From: Prosthecobacter sp.
GTDB taxonomy: Bacteria; Verrucomicrobiota; Verrucomicrobiia; Verrucomicrobiales; Verrucomicrobiaceae
Length of the DNA: 64,000 nucleotides
Direction: 5' to 3'
NCBI RefSeq assembly: GCF_029946185.1
Contig: NZ_JAQSEA010000309.1
Coordinates: 30,682 to 94,681, forward strand
Shown: positions 15,607 to 23,659 of the stretch, one piece after another
How the letters are laid out: each line of letters opens with the position of its first letter
Position numbering within the stretch: the stretch's first letter is position 1
Program-made: the position numbers and the translations under genes
The notes under the pieces: generated by a model
What the model was told of the DNA's origin: nothing
What the model saw: the letters and a program-made list of their open reading frames with translations, nothing else
Databases searched by the model: none

Positions 15607-16659
15607 CTATTTTGCGGCGCTGATTTGCGCCACCATGGCATCTAAGGACCCGTTTTTGATCGCGATCACTCCCTTGGGATCGATGAGATAGAGGGTGGGG
15701 AAGTTGCGCAAGTTGTAGAGCGTGGTGTTGGGGCCGCTGCTGGTGTTGTCGAGCACGTTGCGGAAGCTGACCTGGTAATCGGCGAGGGCTTTTTTGGCCT
15801 CGGTCTCGATGTCGGTGTTCACCCCGAGCACGACGGCGTTTTTGTCTTTGAGCTGTTCAGCGGCTTGGTTCATCAGCGGCAGCGTGCCGTGGCAGGCATG
15901 GCACCAGCCGCCCCAAAAGATGACGATGACGTATTTACCGCGGTAGTCGCTGAGCTTGAAGTTCACGCCGCCGGCATCCTTGCCCTCGATCTCCGGTGCT
16001 TCACACCCGACCTGAAGATTGGTCATTTCAAACAGCATTTTGGCGGTGATGTCAGACAGCTTGAAGCCTTGGATGGTGACGTCGGCGTAGTCGGCGTTGA
16101 GCTGCTGAAAGCATTCGAGCGCCTTGTCCTTCGAAGCAGCGGCGGAGACGCGGTCGGCAGAGGCGTCGAAGTTTTTGAAATGGATGGCACCGAGGGCATA
16201 GAGAGCCGCCGCTTTTTCGTCACGGTGGGAGTTCTTCTCGATCACGGCCTTGAGCACCGGCTCGGCGGGCAGGCCGTGGTATTCGAGCTGCTTCACCGCT
16301 TCGGCGATACCCGGGCGATCTGCAAAGGTGGTGCCAAGCATCTTCAGCGCTTCCTGGCCTTCGGGAAAACTCGCAGCGCCCATCACCAGCCAGTTCACGC
16401 CTTTCACCACATCCGGCTGATCCAGGTTCGCCTGCAGCACCTCCATCATCACTTTGGCATAAGGCCCGGCGCTGGGGATGCTGGCGCGAAACTTGTTTTT
16501 CTCCTCCTCGGTGGCCGCTGCGATGAGCTTCTGGGTGTTGGCACGCACCGAGTTTTCGTATTCATCAATGATTGTGCGGATCTCCGTGTTGAGTGGGGAG
16601 GAGGGAGTCTGGGCCAGGATGGAGACGATGGACAGCAGCAGGAGGACGATGGATCTCAT
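15607..16659 (-). CDS. Secreted thioredoxin-like (TlpA/ResA-type) protein
   Basis: 350 residues: signal peptide MRSIVLLLLSIVSILA, a helical region to about residue 215, then a TlpA-like thioredoxin domain with GKYVIVIFWGGWCHACHG. The redox motif is CHAC (C253 and C256), and the cis-Pro strand is NFPTLYLIDPKG. Such periplasmic proteins reduce or exchange disulfides, for instance in cytochrome c maturation. The long helical N-terminal extension is common in Bacteroidetes and Verrucomicrobiota members of the family. It starts just downstream of the CAP-domain gene on the same strand (six-base gap), so the two are probably co-transcribed. Confidence 0.85.
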   Translation of the reverse strand: MRSIVLLLLSIVSILAQTPSSPLNTEIRTIIDEYENSVRANTQKLIAAATEEEKNKFRASIPSAGPYAKVMMEVLQANLDQPDVVKGVNWLVMGAASFPEGQEALKMLGTTFADRPGIAEAVKQLEYHGLPAEPVLKAVIEKNSHRDEKAAALYALGAIHFKNFDASADRVSAAASKDKALECFQQLNADYADVTIQGFKLSDITAKMLFEMTNLQVGCEAPEIEGKDAGGVNFKLSDYRGKYVIVIFWGGWCHACHGTLPLMNQAAEQLKDKNAVVLGVNTDIETEAKKALADYQVSFRNVLDNTSSGPNTTLYNLRNFPTLYLIDPKGVIAIKNGSLDAMVAQISAAK

Positions 16660-16665
16660 GGTGAA

Positions 16666-17802
16666 TCAGCAAAGAGTACGACGGGTGCGGAATCCCAGCA
16701 ACGGCAGACCGGCGATCAGGCACAGCAGCAGGCTTCCCGGCTCTGGAACCACCGAAAATGACTCATAGACATTGTCATAAACCAGCACCGGAACTCCGTA
16801 GAAATCTGTATGTTCGGTGAGAGTGAAGGTCCTGGCAGCAAGACCGCTATCGAGTGCTTCCACACGATAAACCGTGTCGTCCGTGAGACCCGTGAGCGTG
16901 ATATTGTACCCCCCGGCGCTGTTGCTGAATCCGCTGGCCACGAGGATGCCGCTAGTATCATTGTACACATTGATCACCTGTCCAGCCAGCCCTTCTCCGG
17001 GTGTGTAAAAGGCATCCGCCAAGATCGTGTCCTGAAACACGGATCCCGTGAGTATGGCATCTGAAATGTAATTGATGCCATCATACCGAAACTGCGAGGC
17101 CAGATGTTCGGTGACAATGTACGGCCCGATGGCGGTGACGTTGCTGCCCGGAATAGCGATGCTTTGAAAGCCAATGCCGATTTCCTTCATGGCCGCACTC
17201 ATCAGGAGATCACGATGTCCGGCCGGATTCTGAATGCCATTGCCATAACCTGCCGTCGCACCATTGCCATCCCCCCAGTCGATCACGAAGGCGGCATGGT
17301 TATGAATGGGCGACTGCGCCGAGGCAAATAGGTTTTCACCGAGGTTCAACCAGTTGGCCGAGTAGCCGCCATTAATCAGGCGCAGGTTGAGGCTCAAGCC
17401 GTCCAAGGAGTGCGCCTGCTGGTCGGAAGTCACCATCAGGTTGGAGTAGTTGGTGGCAGAGATATTCAATGCACTGTTCCATGCCAAAGGAGGTGCTGCT
17501 GTGAGACTGGAAAATTGCGTGGCGAGATCAGAAGCACTGGTGCCAAAAAAGTTCAGTGCAAAGGCAATGCTGGCATCGTTCGACTTGGTTCCCGCCCACA
17601 CCCCTGGAGAGGAAAAATTGACCAGTTCGGCCAGTTCACCCTGAGGATCACTGCGGAAGCGGTTGGTCAGTTCCAGCATGTACTGCTGCTCGATGGTCGG
17701 ATCTGCGGCAGTTGCAATGCCAGACAGGAGCGTGGCAGCACCCATCACGCCTGCGCACCAGCTTCGCCAAGGGCGTTGGGTCGTTTTGCGTAGAACTGAC
17801 AC
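16666..17802 (-). CDS. CAP-domain protein with PEP-CTERM sorting signal
   Basis: 378 residues from the GTG at 17802. A signal peptide (WCAGVMGAATLLSGIATAA) is followed by a CAP/SCP-like domain (residues 38-220: LNLGENLFAS, HAAFVIDWGDGNG, NPAGHRDLLMS), a carboxypeptidase-regulatory-like beta domain (GQVINVYNDTSGILVASG, YRVEAL), and a C-terminal PEP-CTERM signal VVPEPGSLLLCLIAGLPLL plus RTRR. PEP-CTERM proteins are cut and sorted to the outer surface by an exosortase. The GTG is preferred over an ATG 69 bases upstream: it has AGAGGTG nine bases before it, and the upstream ATG lies beyond the predicted promoter. Confidence 0.82.
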   Translation of the reverse strand: MSVLRKTTQRPWRSWCAGVMGAATLLSGIATAADPTIEQQYMLELTNRFRSDPQGELAELVNFSSPGVWAGTKSNDASIAFALNFFGTSASDLATQFSSLTAAPPLAWNSALNISATNYSNLMVTSDQQAHSLDGLSLNLRLINGGYSANWLNLGENLFASAQSPIHNHAAFVIDWGDGNGATAGYGNGIQNPAGHRDLLMSAAMKEIGIGFQSIAIPGSNVTAIGPYIVTEHLASQFRYDGINYISDAILTGSVFQDTILADAFYTPGEGLAGQVINVYNDTSGILVASGFSNSAGGYNITLTGLTDDTVYRVEALDSGLAARTFTLTEHTDFYGVPVLVYDNVYESFSVVPEPGSLLLCLIAGLPLLGFRTRRTLC

Positions 17803-17821
17803 GGAATGATTCACCTCTGTT

Positions 17822-17850
17822 AAATTATGGTATTTATATCCATCTGCCAA
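17822..17850 (-). promoter_or_regulatory. Predicted promoter of the CAP/PEP-CTERM gene
   Basis: On the minus strand TTGGCA (17845-17850), a 17-base spacer and TAATTT (17822-17827), just upstream of an AGAGGTG ribosome binding site at about 17812-17818 and the GTG start at 17802. The position supports the shorter start. Confidence 0.45.
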
Positions 17851-17882
17851 GCCTGATTCATCCACAGCCATCGAGAATCGTC

Positions 17883-17899
17883 ACTTTGCGCCACAAAGT
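17883..17899. promoter_or_regulatory. Operator-like palindrome, site 1
   Basis: ACTTTG-CGCCA-CAAAGT: a perfect 6-base inverted repeat with a five-base spacer. Its centre is 33 bases (about three helical turns) from the centre of site 2. It is probably a binding site for the winged-helix regulator coded at 18593. Confidence 0.6.
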
Positions 17900-17912
17900 T
17901 TTACTTGCATCA

Positions 17913-17935
17913 TTCACTTTGGCGCACAAAGTGAA
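17913..17935. promoter_or_regulatory. Operator-like palindrome, site 2
   Basis: TTCACTTTG-GCGCA-CAAAGTGAA: a perfect 9-base inverted repeat (10 with the flanking A/T) with a five-base spacer, ending four bases before the ATG at 17940. It has the same core as sites 1 and 3. Its place over the translation start suggests repression by blocking transcription of the membrane protein/regulator pair. Confidence 0.65.
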
Positions 17936-17939
17936 TCAC

Positions 17940-18593
17940 ATGAGCACGACCGACGCCGCCTTGGAGAATCTCCGCATCATTCGTTCTTTGATGGAGAAGG
18001 CGCACATCTACCGCGCCGTTTCTGCTCCTGCGGCGCTCACAGGCGGTGTGCTGGCGCTCATCGCCGCCGTATGCCCAGTGTGGTATGCCGTGAAAATGCA
18101 AGGTGACGCCGTGATGGGTGATATATGCTTCCTGGAAATCTGGCTCATCATTCTCGGCATCGCCTCGGCCTTGAATGTCTTCCTGCTTGCCAAAGAGGCC
18201 AAACGTCGCAACCAGCCTTTCGTCTCCGCCGGCATGCGCATGGCGTTGCGAGCTTTTCTTCCTCCCCTTCTCGTCGGCGGCTGTGTCGGCATTGGTTTGA
18301 TCGTGTTCCTGCACAATCTCACCCTGGCAGCGCTCATCTGGGCACTGTGTTACGGTCTGGCCCTGCTCAGCACCGCCAGCTTTTCCCCTCGCTCGCTGGT
18401 CCGTCTTGGCTGGGCCTTCGTTATCACCGGTTTGCTGGCCTTCTTTGGCTGGGCTGCTTGCAGCGATGTGCGCCTGCTCTCCAGTGACCTCGCCCCAGCG
18501 TCTCTCGTCATGGGCCTCACCTTCGGCCTGCTGCATGTGGTTTATGCCCTGGCCGTGTTCTTCAGTGCCCAACCTGCGGAGGTGCAGCCGTAA
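17940..18593 (+). CDS. Six-helix membrane protein in a regulator operon
   Basis: 217 residues with six predicted membrane helices (about 27-50, 60-83, 99-121, 128-148, 155-176 and 189-208) and a short soluble N-terminus with LENLRIIRSLMEKAHIYRAVS. I do not recognise a transporter motif. The ATG at 17940 follows the operator-like palindrome directly. The stop overlaps the next start (TAATG), so it is translationally coupled to the winged-helix regulator. Membrane proteins of this shape often sit beside PF13601-type regulators, and it may act as a sensor or anti-regulator. That is inference from context. Confidence 0.7.
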   Translation: MSTTDAALENLRIIRSLMEKAHIYRAVSAPAALTGGVLALIAAVCPVWYAVKMQGDAVMGDICFLEIWLIILGIASALNVFLLAKEAKRRNQPFVSAGMRMALRAFLPPLLVGGCVGIGLIVFLHNLTLAALIWALCYGLALLSTASFSPRSLVRLGWAFVITGLLAFFGWAACSDVRLLSSDLAPASLVMGLTFGLLHVVYALAVFFSAQPAEVQP

Positions 18594-18895
18594 TGATCGA
18601 CTTCGATCAAATCGACAAGCTCATTCACGAAAAGGGCCGCCTCTCCATCATGACGCTGCTCTCCACCCGGGGCGAATGGGCCTTCCAGGATCTCAAGGCA
18701 GAACTCAGCATGAGCGACGGCAACCTCATCTCCCATCTCCGCACCCTCGGCACCGCCGGTTACATCAAAGAAACCCGCGATGAATCCGGCACCCGCCCAC
18801 GCACCAGCTACGAACTCACGCCAGAAGGACGCAAAGCTTTTAAAGACTACGTCGAGGTACTCGGCGAGATCGTCAAAGCCGCGCAGCAGACCTAA
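18593..18895 (+). CDS. Winged-helix transcriptional regulator
   Basis: 100 residues forming one winged helix-turn-helix domain of the PF13601/MarR-ArsR-like type: GRLSIMTLLSTRGEWAFQDL, the recognition region SMSDGNLISHLRTLGTAGYI, a wing ETRDESGTRPRTSYELT and a closing helix EGRKAFKDYVEVLGEIVKA. No metal or ligand site is evident. Its start overlaps the stop of the membrane protein gene. Three copies of a CACTTTG/CAAAGTG palindrome flank this pair, two before the first gene and one between this gene and ispH, so autoregulation and control of ispH are likely. Confidence 0.85.
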   Translation: MIDFDQIDKLIHEKGRLSIMTLLSTRGEWAFQDLKAELSMSDGNLISHLRTLGTAGYIKETRDESGTRPRTSYELTPEGRKAFKDYVEVLGEIVKAAQQT

Positions 18896-18913
18896 GCGGC
18901 AGTTTTTTATCCA

Positions 18914-18936
18914 TTCACTTTGTCACGCAAAGCTAA
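18914..18936. promoter_or_regulatory. Operator-like palindrome, site 3, before ispH
   Basis: TTCACTTTG-TCACG-CAAAGCTAA: the left half is identical to site 2, and the right half keeps CAAAG. It ends seven bases before the ispH ATG, the same layout as site 2 relative to its gene. Confidence 0.6.
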
Positions 18937-18943
18937 CAACACC

Positions 18944-19840
18944 ATGAACATCATCCTCGCTCAACATCACGGCATGTGCTTCGGCGTCCGCGACGCCCTG
19001 CGCACCACTCATACGGCCGCACAACGCGCCCCGCTCACCATCCTCGGCCAACTCGTTCACAACCCACTCGTGGACCGTCACCTCGCCACCCTCGGTGCAT
19101 TGCGCGGTGACCTCGATGATTTAAACAGCGCCACCACGCAGCAAGTCGCCATCACTGCCCACGGTGCCTCTGATCGCCATCGCCAAGCTTGGCAAAGCGC
19201 CGGCCACACGGTCATCGACACCACCTGCCCGCTTGTTAAAAAGGCGCATCATGCTCTCGCCATGTTGGTGAACGAAGGCTACCAGCCGGTTGTCATCGGC
19301 CAGAATCAGCACGTCGAAGTGCGCGGACTCATTGGCGATTTCCCCTCGGCTGTCGTCGTGCTTGAGGAGGCCGACCTCGACCGAGTGCCCTCTCATCCGC
19401 GACTCGGCATCGTCTCACAAACCACGCAGCCGGTCGAAATCGCCCTCCGTCTGGTGGATGCCATCAAACGCCGCCATCGCAGCTCTGAAGTCCGGTTCAT
19501 CGACACGATCTGCCATCCCACCAAACAACGCCAGACAGCGATGGATGATCTGCTGCGCGATTGTGATCACATCATCGTCATCGGGGGGCGCAACAGCAAC
19601 AACACGCGACAGCTCGTACAAAAAGCCAGCGCTCACGGCCTGCCCACGATCCAGATCGAACACGCCGACGAACTCGATCCCGCCTGGTTTGGCAAGGCCC
19701 GTAACGTCGGCGTCACCGCTGGCACCTCCACGCTGGATGAAACGGTGGATGCCGTCATGCAACGCCTCCGCCAGATCGCCGCCGAACTGCGCAGCAACCC
19801 TGTCCACGAATTCCTCCGCTCCATGCTCCACGCCGCCTAA
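18944..19840 (+). CDS. ispH: 4-hydroxy-3-methylbut-2-enyl diphosphate reductase (IspH/LytB)
   Basis: 298 residues with the three iron-sulfur cluster cysteines of IspH: C12 in HGMCFGV, C95 in DTTCPLVKK and C190 in DTICHPTKQRQ. The conserved QLVHNP, AHG and GGRNSNNTRQL motifs are also present. The enzyme does the last step of the MEP isoprenoid pathway, making IPP and DMAPP. Residues such as NQHVEVRG in place of the usual H(P)EV, and CHPTKQRQ in place of CYATTNRQ, place it away from the E. coli type. It lies behind an operator-like site and in front of a di-iron protein, unusual company that could mean oxidative or metal-linked control, or that this is a second, inducible copy. Confidence 0.88.
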   Translation: MNIILAQHHGMCFGVRDALRTTHTAAQRAPLTILGQLVHNPLVDRHLATLGALRGDLDDLNSATTQQVAITAHGASDRHRQAWQSAGHTVIDTTCPLVKKAHHALAMLVNEGYQPVVIGQNQHVEVRGLIGDFPSAVVVLEEADLDRVPSHPRLGIVSQTTQPVEIALRLVDAIKRRHRSSEVRFIDTICHPTKQRQTAMDDLLRDCDHIIVIGGRNSNNTRQLVQKASAHGLPTIQIEHADELDPAWFGKARNVGVTAGTSTLDETVDAVMQRLRQIAAELRSNPVHEFLRSMLHAA

Positions 19841-19860
19841 CCCACTAACCAAGCCCCCTT

Positions 19861-20667
19861 ATGAACACTCAACATTGGATCAGCCACTTCGAAGCCAACA
19901 CCCGCCTCAATCATGAGCTGCAACTGCCGGACACCGCATGCGATTTGCCCGAACACGTTCGCACCGCGCTTGCCCGCTCCATCGCCATCTTCCAGCTTGG
20001 CGAAAGTGGTGGTGGCACGCGCTTGCGACGCTACACGCGCAGCATCGCCTCATTGGAAAACCTGAAAGGCTATCAGCGTGCCGTCGATCTCTTCGTTGCC
20101 GAGGAGCAGAGCCACGCCGCGCTGCTGGCACGCGCGGTCACTCATCTGCGCGGCACCCTGCTTCAGAAGCAATGGACGAACTCCATCTTCCGCTGGATGC
20201 GCGATCTAGTGAACCTCGAATTCAACATCCAGGTGCTCCTCACTGCGGAACTCATCGCCGAAGTCTATTTCGGCCTTCTCTCACTGCGTTGCAGCGATCC
20301 CGTCGTCCAGACCGTCGCCAAAAAACTCCTGCGTGATGAAATGGGCCATCTCTCTTTCCAGCGCGATTTCCTGTTTGAGCGCCTCAATACGTTCACGCCT
20401 GCCGTGCAACGTCTCTGGCGCTGGCAGTTCCAGGCCATTCATTTCGCCACCGCCTGCGTCGTAGCGTGGGATCATCGCGACTGCCTGCGCAGTCTGAACA
20501 TCACACCCACCGACTTCCGCGCCCGCGCCCTGCGCTGCTGGCAGAGCTTCCAGTCACGGCTTGAACACCGTCTGCACGAAGACAAATCTCAAGCCCGCCA
20601 TGAGTCTGGCTCAACACCCGGGTACAACCGCTCCAGCAACGCGACCATGCAATCGCCGGTAAGCTGA
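19861..20667 (+). CDS. Ferritin-like di-iron protein
   Basis: 268 residues, mostly helical. The pattern of a four-helix di-iron bundle is visible: E48 in QLGESGGG, E82xxH85 in VAEEQSHAALLAR, E130 in LLTAELIAE and E160xxH163 in LRDEMGHLSF. The family is ferritin-like (rubrerythrin/di-iron oxygenase clan), and the reaction is unknown. It starts 20 bases after ispH and is probably in the same transcript. The last 30 residues (from about SQARHESGS) are low-complexity and overlap by 79 bases the 3' end of the convergent GTPase gene, so the tail may be recent. Confidence 0.75.
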   Translation: MNTQHWISHFEANTRLNHELQLPDTACDLPEHVRTALARSIAIFQLGESGGGTRLRRYTRSIASLENLKGYQRAVDLFVAEEQSHAALLARAVTHLRGTLLQKQWTNSIFRWMRDLVNLEFNIQVLLTAELIAEVYFGLLSLRCSDPVVQTVAKKLLRDEMGHLSFQRDFLFERLNTFTPAVQRLWRWQFQAIHFATACVVAWDHRDCLRSLNITPTDFRARALRCWQSFQSRLEHRLHEDKSQARHESGSTPGYNRSSNATMQSPVS

Positions 20668-22133
20668 CGGGACTGACGGGAAAGCGTTGCGGGCTGGGTG
20701 TCTTTTTGCACGCCGGATTTCCACAGATGATCCAGAGCATCCGAGTACAGATCAGTCACCTCATCCACGACCTCCTGCCAGTGCTGCGGCTGCGTGCTTT
20801 CCTTCCACTCACCACGACCACGGCCAAAATGGCATATGGCCAGGTAGGTGAGAAATGCCAGTTTGACCTGCTCCCGGAAATGCTCGCGTGACCAGCGCAG
20901 GCGTTGGTCGCTGCCGCGCACAAGGTTGTAGCTGCGGATCAAAGCATAGGCCCCAATGCCGGAGGCCAGGCCGCCGAGCAGCGCCCCGCCGCCGAAGGTC
21001 ATGCCGCCCAGTTTGAGATCGGCGATGAGGCCACCCATCGCACCACCGGCGAAGCTGCCAAGCACGCCCCAGATGTTTTCAGAGACGGCCTGTGGCAGAT
21101 GAAAATGCTCGCGCGCTATCGCGTTCATTTCGTTACCAGCCTGACCTCTCAGGCCATGGGCTTCAATCAGGTTGTTGGTTGTCTGTTCGGTGCGGTCCGC
21201 GAGTTGGGTGGCCAGTTTTTGCCGCGCCTCGTTGTACTCGCGGTTCAGGTCATCGCGCTGCCATCCAACACGCTCAAGCAGCGTTTCCGAGCGCACATCC
21301 ACGCCGTCAAACAGCGCTGCCGTTAGCTGTTCTGAGATCAGACGCACGGAGGATTGAAACACGTCCACATTGCGCTGTGCCCAGGCACGCTTGATCTGCT
21401 GGAAGGTCGGGATCTTGGAGCCCTGCATCAGGGGGGCCAGCGAGTCCATGAGGATGTCCTCCTGCACCCAGCAGCGGGCAAAGGCGTCCAGCGTCAGCAC
21501 TTCGCGAACGATCTCAAACTGCTGTAGATGCGCCCGCCAGGTTTCCAGTTCCACAGCCTCCATGGCTGGACTGCCCGACAGACCGGTTTGATTCAGCAGC
21601 ACGACCACGGGTTTTTCCACCCAGCCGAGGATTTCCATCTCAGGTCGGATGTAGGCGGCGGCCTCTGGCGGTTCGGCGGCATTGACGAGATACAGCACCA
21701 CGTCCGCTTCATCGCGCACATTTTTCAGCGCCTGCTGGCTGCACCACAAGGGGCGGTCGGTGATGCGGTCCCAGGTCTGTGAGAGAAACCAAAGCACAGG
21801 ACTGCTCTCACGCTGCAGGCGCTTCATCAGCCGCGCACTGTCGCCGAAGCCCGGGGTATCCCACAGCCGCAGCATGAAGCCTCCTGTTTCCAGCAGGGTG
21901 TGTGATTCATTGAACAGCGTGACGTGCGGTGCATCCCGCACCTCGCCTACATCACGGCGCAGCAGCGTGCGGGCCAGCGTCGTCTTGCCCGCATTCGTGT
22001 GCGAAATGAGGCTCAGCGTGACGATGTCTGACGCATCGCGCACGTTCAGCTCCGCCGCCTGTTTGTCAGGCGGGCTGGCGGTTTTGGTTCTGGAGAAAAG
22101 AGCGGGCACGAGAAACGAAAACTTCATGAACAT
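20589..22133 (-). CDS. DUF3482-type GTPase
   Basis: 514 residues. The G domain has G1 SHTNAGKTTL (44-53) with Ser in the first position, G3 DTPGFGD (92-98) and, where NKxD is expected, VVVLLNQTGLSG, so the guanine specificity motif is weak. A hydrophobic Gly-rich stretch (about residues 350-405, GVLGSFAGGAMGGLIADL then LLGGLASGIGAYALI) could insert in membrane. The family pairs with a DUF2868 membrane protein, and that gene lies directly upstream with stop and start overlapping (TAATG). The role of the pair is unknown. The ATG at 22133 is assumed; another lies two codons in. Confidence 0.8.
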   Translation of the reverse strand: MFMKFSFLVPALFSRTKTASPPDKQAAELNVRDASDIVTLSLISHTNAGKTTLARTLLRRDVGEVRDAPHVTLFNESHTLLETGGFMLRLWDTPGFGDSARLMKRLQRESSPVLWFLSQTWDRITDRPLWCSQQALKNVRDEADVVLYLVNAAEPPEAAAYIRPEMEILGWVEKPVVVLLNQTGLSGSPAMEAVELETWRAHLQQFEIVREVLTLDAFARCWVQEDILMDSLAPLMQGSKIPTFQQIKRAWAQRNVDVFQSSVRLISEQLTAALFDGVDVRSETLLERVGWQRDDLNREYNEARQKLATQLADRTEQTTNNLIEAHGLRGQAGNEMNAIAREHFHLPQAVSENIWGVLGSFAGGAMGGLIADLKLGGMTFGGGALLGGLASGIGAYALIRSYNLVRGSDQRLRWSREHFREQVKLAFLTYLAICHFGRGRGEWKESTQPQHWQEVVDEVTDLYSDALDHLWKSGVQKDTQPATLSRQSRQLTGDCMVALLERLYPGVEPDSWRA

Positions 22134-23617
22134 TACGATACAGGAGGCTTTACGCGTGTGGATTCTTTGCGCACGGCCACAATCACGTCAGAGGCCAGTC
22201 CTTCGACCATCTGCGACCACAATTGCTCGCGGCCGGCGATTTTTTCCGGAGACCAACGTCCCGCAAGACTCGTGCCGTCCAGCAGCACAATGAGTTCCGG
22301 CTCGGCATGCTTCGTGAGCAGACGCTGGCGTACATCGGACACCAAGCGCCGCTGCACCTCGGCCTCGGGGGTGGTGGCCATGTTGAAGAGCATCACCAGA
22401 TTCGCGCACACGGGCTGCCAGCCGGCGGCAAACTCGTCCTCCTCCCCGGCCGGAATGCGCAGATACTCCGCACGCGCCATGCCGCCGAAACGCTCCCTCA
22501 GGCCACGATCCCACACCTCGCGATGCGTGGCCGTGGGCTCGATGGCATGCACGAGCACCTGGATGCGCTCGCTGCCGCCTTCCACTGCACGCAGCAGGGT
22601 GCGCAGGTAGCCGCCCCACTGCAACGCACGGGCCGGTTGTGAGATGACGCGGCAGCAGCGCGCCGCGCCCAGTCCCGCCAGCAAGAGGCGCGGCAGCACG
22701 ATCAAGACCAGCAGCGTGCCTGCGTACAAATGAATCCATGGCAGTGCAGGAGCCGGTTTCTCCACCTTGCCCGAAGTCCGATGCATGCCCGCGATCTGGT
22801 CCAGCGGCACGGGCACGCGCAGAACCTTTGAGGCCGGTTTGAACAAGGTCTCAAAAAACGCCTTGGCCTCGCTCTCGCCCAGCAGCGTACTTTCCCACAC
22901 CGCACGGTACTCATGAGACCAGCCACGGGCGTACAGGGCCGCCGCGCCGCCGATGGCCAGCAATGCCGCCGCTACATGCAGCCACATCCGCAGTCGCATC
23001 TGCAAGCGCCTCCAGGCCAGAGGCCACGCAAGTTCTTCAAACCGCGTCCGCACTGTTTCAGCCACACCGCTGCCGACCTCTTTGGAGGCTTTGCCCATTC
23101 GTGAGATGCCATGCGCGAGAAACTCAGCCACCCAGCCGCCGCGTCCCGCCACGGCGGAGGTCGGGATCAGCTCGTAGAGCACGCCCAAGACGATCACCAC
23201 CGCATTCCATGCCAGCAACCCCACCAGCGGCAGTGCCAGCAGATTGAATTCGCCCGCCTGCCCCAGGTCTGTAAACCAGTAGCCTGTGAGCAGCGCCAAG
23301 GCCCAGCCGACCAGTGCCCAGGACCAGCGCCCCTGCGGCACACACAGCAGGTCCAGCACGCGGATCAATTCGCCACGCCAGCCCACGGCCTCGCGTTCCA
23401 GCCACTCGGCGCGTTTGTCCAGAAACGACTCCGAACGCTCCTCCAGCAGATCCCCGGTGATCTCCTCAGAGGTCAGCCCGGCCCGCGTGTGGGCTGTGGC
23501 TTCGCGACGACGCTCCGCATTGACGAGAACGCCATCGGTGTCGCCTTCTTCGAGTGCGCGCCATTTCAGCACGCGCTGCCAGTCATTCCAATCCATTCGG
23601 GGGGTGATTTTTGGCAC
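22133..23617 (-). CDS. DUF2868 membrane protein, partner of DUF3482 GTPase
   Basis: 494 residues. A charged N-terminus (MDWNDWQRVLKWRALEEGD) containing LTSEEITGDLLEERSESFLD is followed by several membrane helices (about 95-115, 125-150, 210-232 and 300-320) and a C-terminal cytoplasmic domain with IQVLVHAIEPTATHREVWD and a Rossmann-like strand ELIVLLDGTS. This is the usual layout of DUF2868. The gene immediately precedes the GTPase and is translationally coupled to it, which supports a membrane-anchored GTPase complex. No enzymatic motif is recognised. Confidence 0.78.
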   Translation of the reverse strand: MPKITPRMDWNDWQRVLKWRALEEGDTDGVLVNAERRREATAHTRAGLTSEEITGDLLEERSESFLDKRAEWLEREAVGWRGELIRVLDLLCVPQGRWSWALVGWALALLTGYWFTDLGQAGEFNLLALPLVGLLAWNAVVIVLGVLYELIPTSAVAGRGGWVAEFLAHGISRMGKASKEVGSGVAETVRTRFEELAWPLAWRRLQMRLRMWLHVAAALLAIGGAAALYARGWSHEYRAVWESTLLGESEAKAFFETLFKPASKVLRVPVPLDQIAGMHRTSGKVEKPAPALPWIHLYAGTLLVLIVLPRLLLAGLGAARCCRVISQPARALQWGGYLRTLLRAVEGGSERIQVLVHAIEPTATHREVWDRGLRERFGGMARAEYLRIPAGEEDEFAAGWQPVCANLVMLFNMATTPEAEVQRRLVSDVRQRLLTKHAEPELIVLLDGTSLAGRWSPEKIAGREQLWSQMVEGLASDVIVAVRKESTRVKPPVS

Positions 23618-23659
23618 ACTAAGCGCAGCTTCGGCCGGATTCCAATCCCACAGTTAAAA

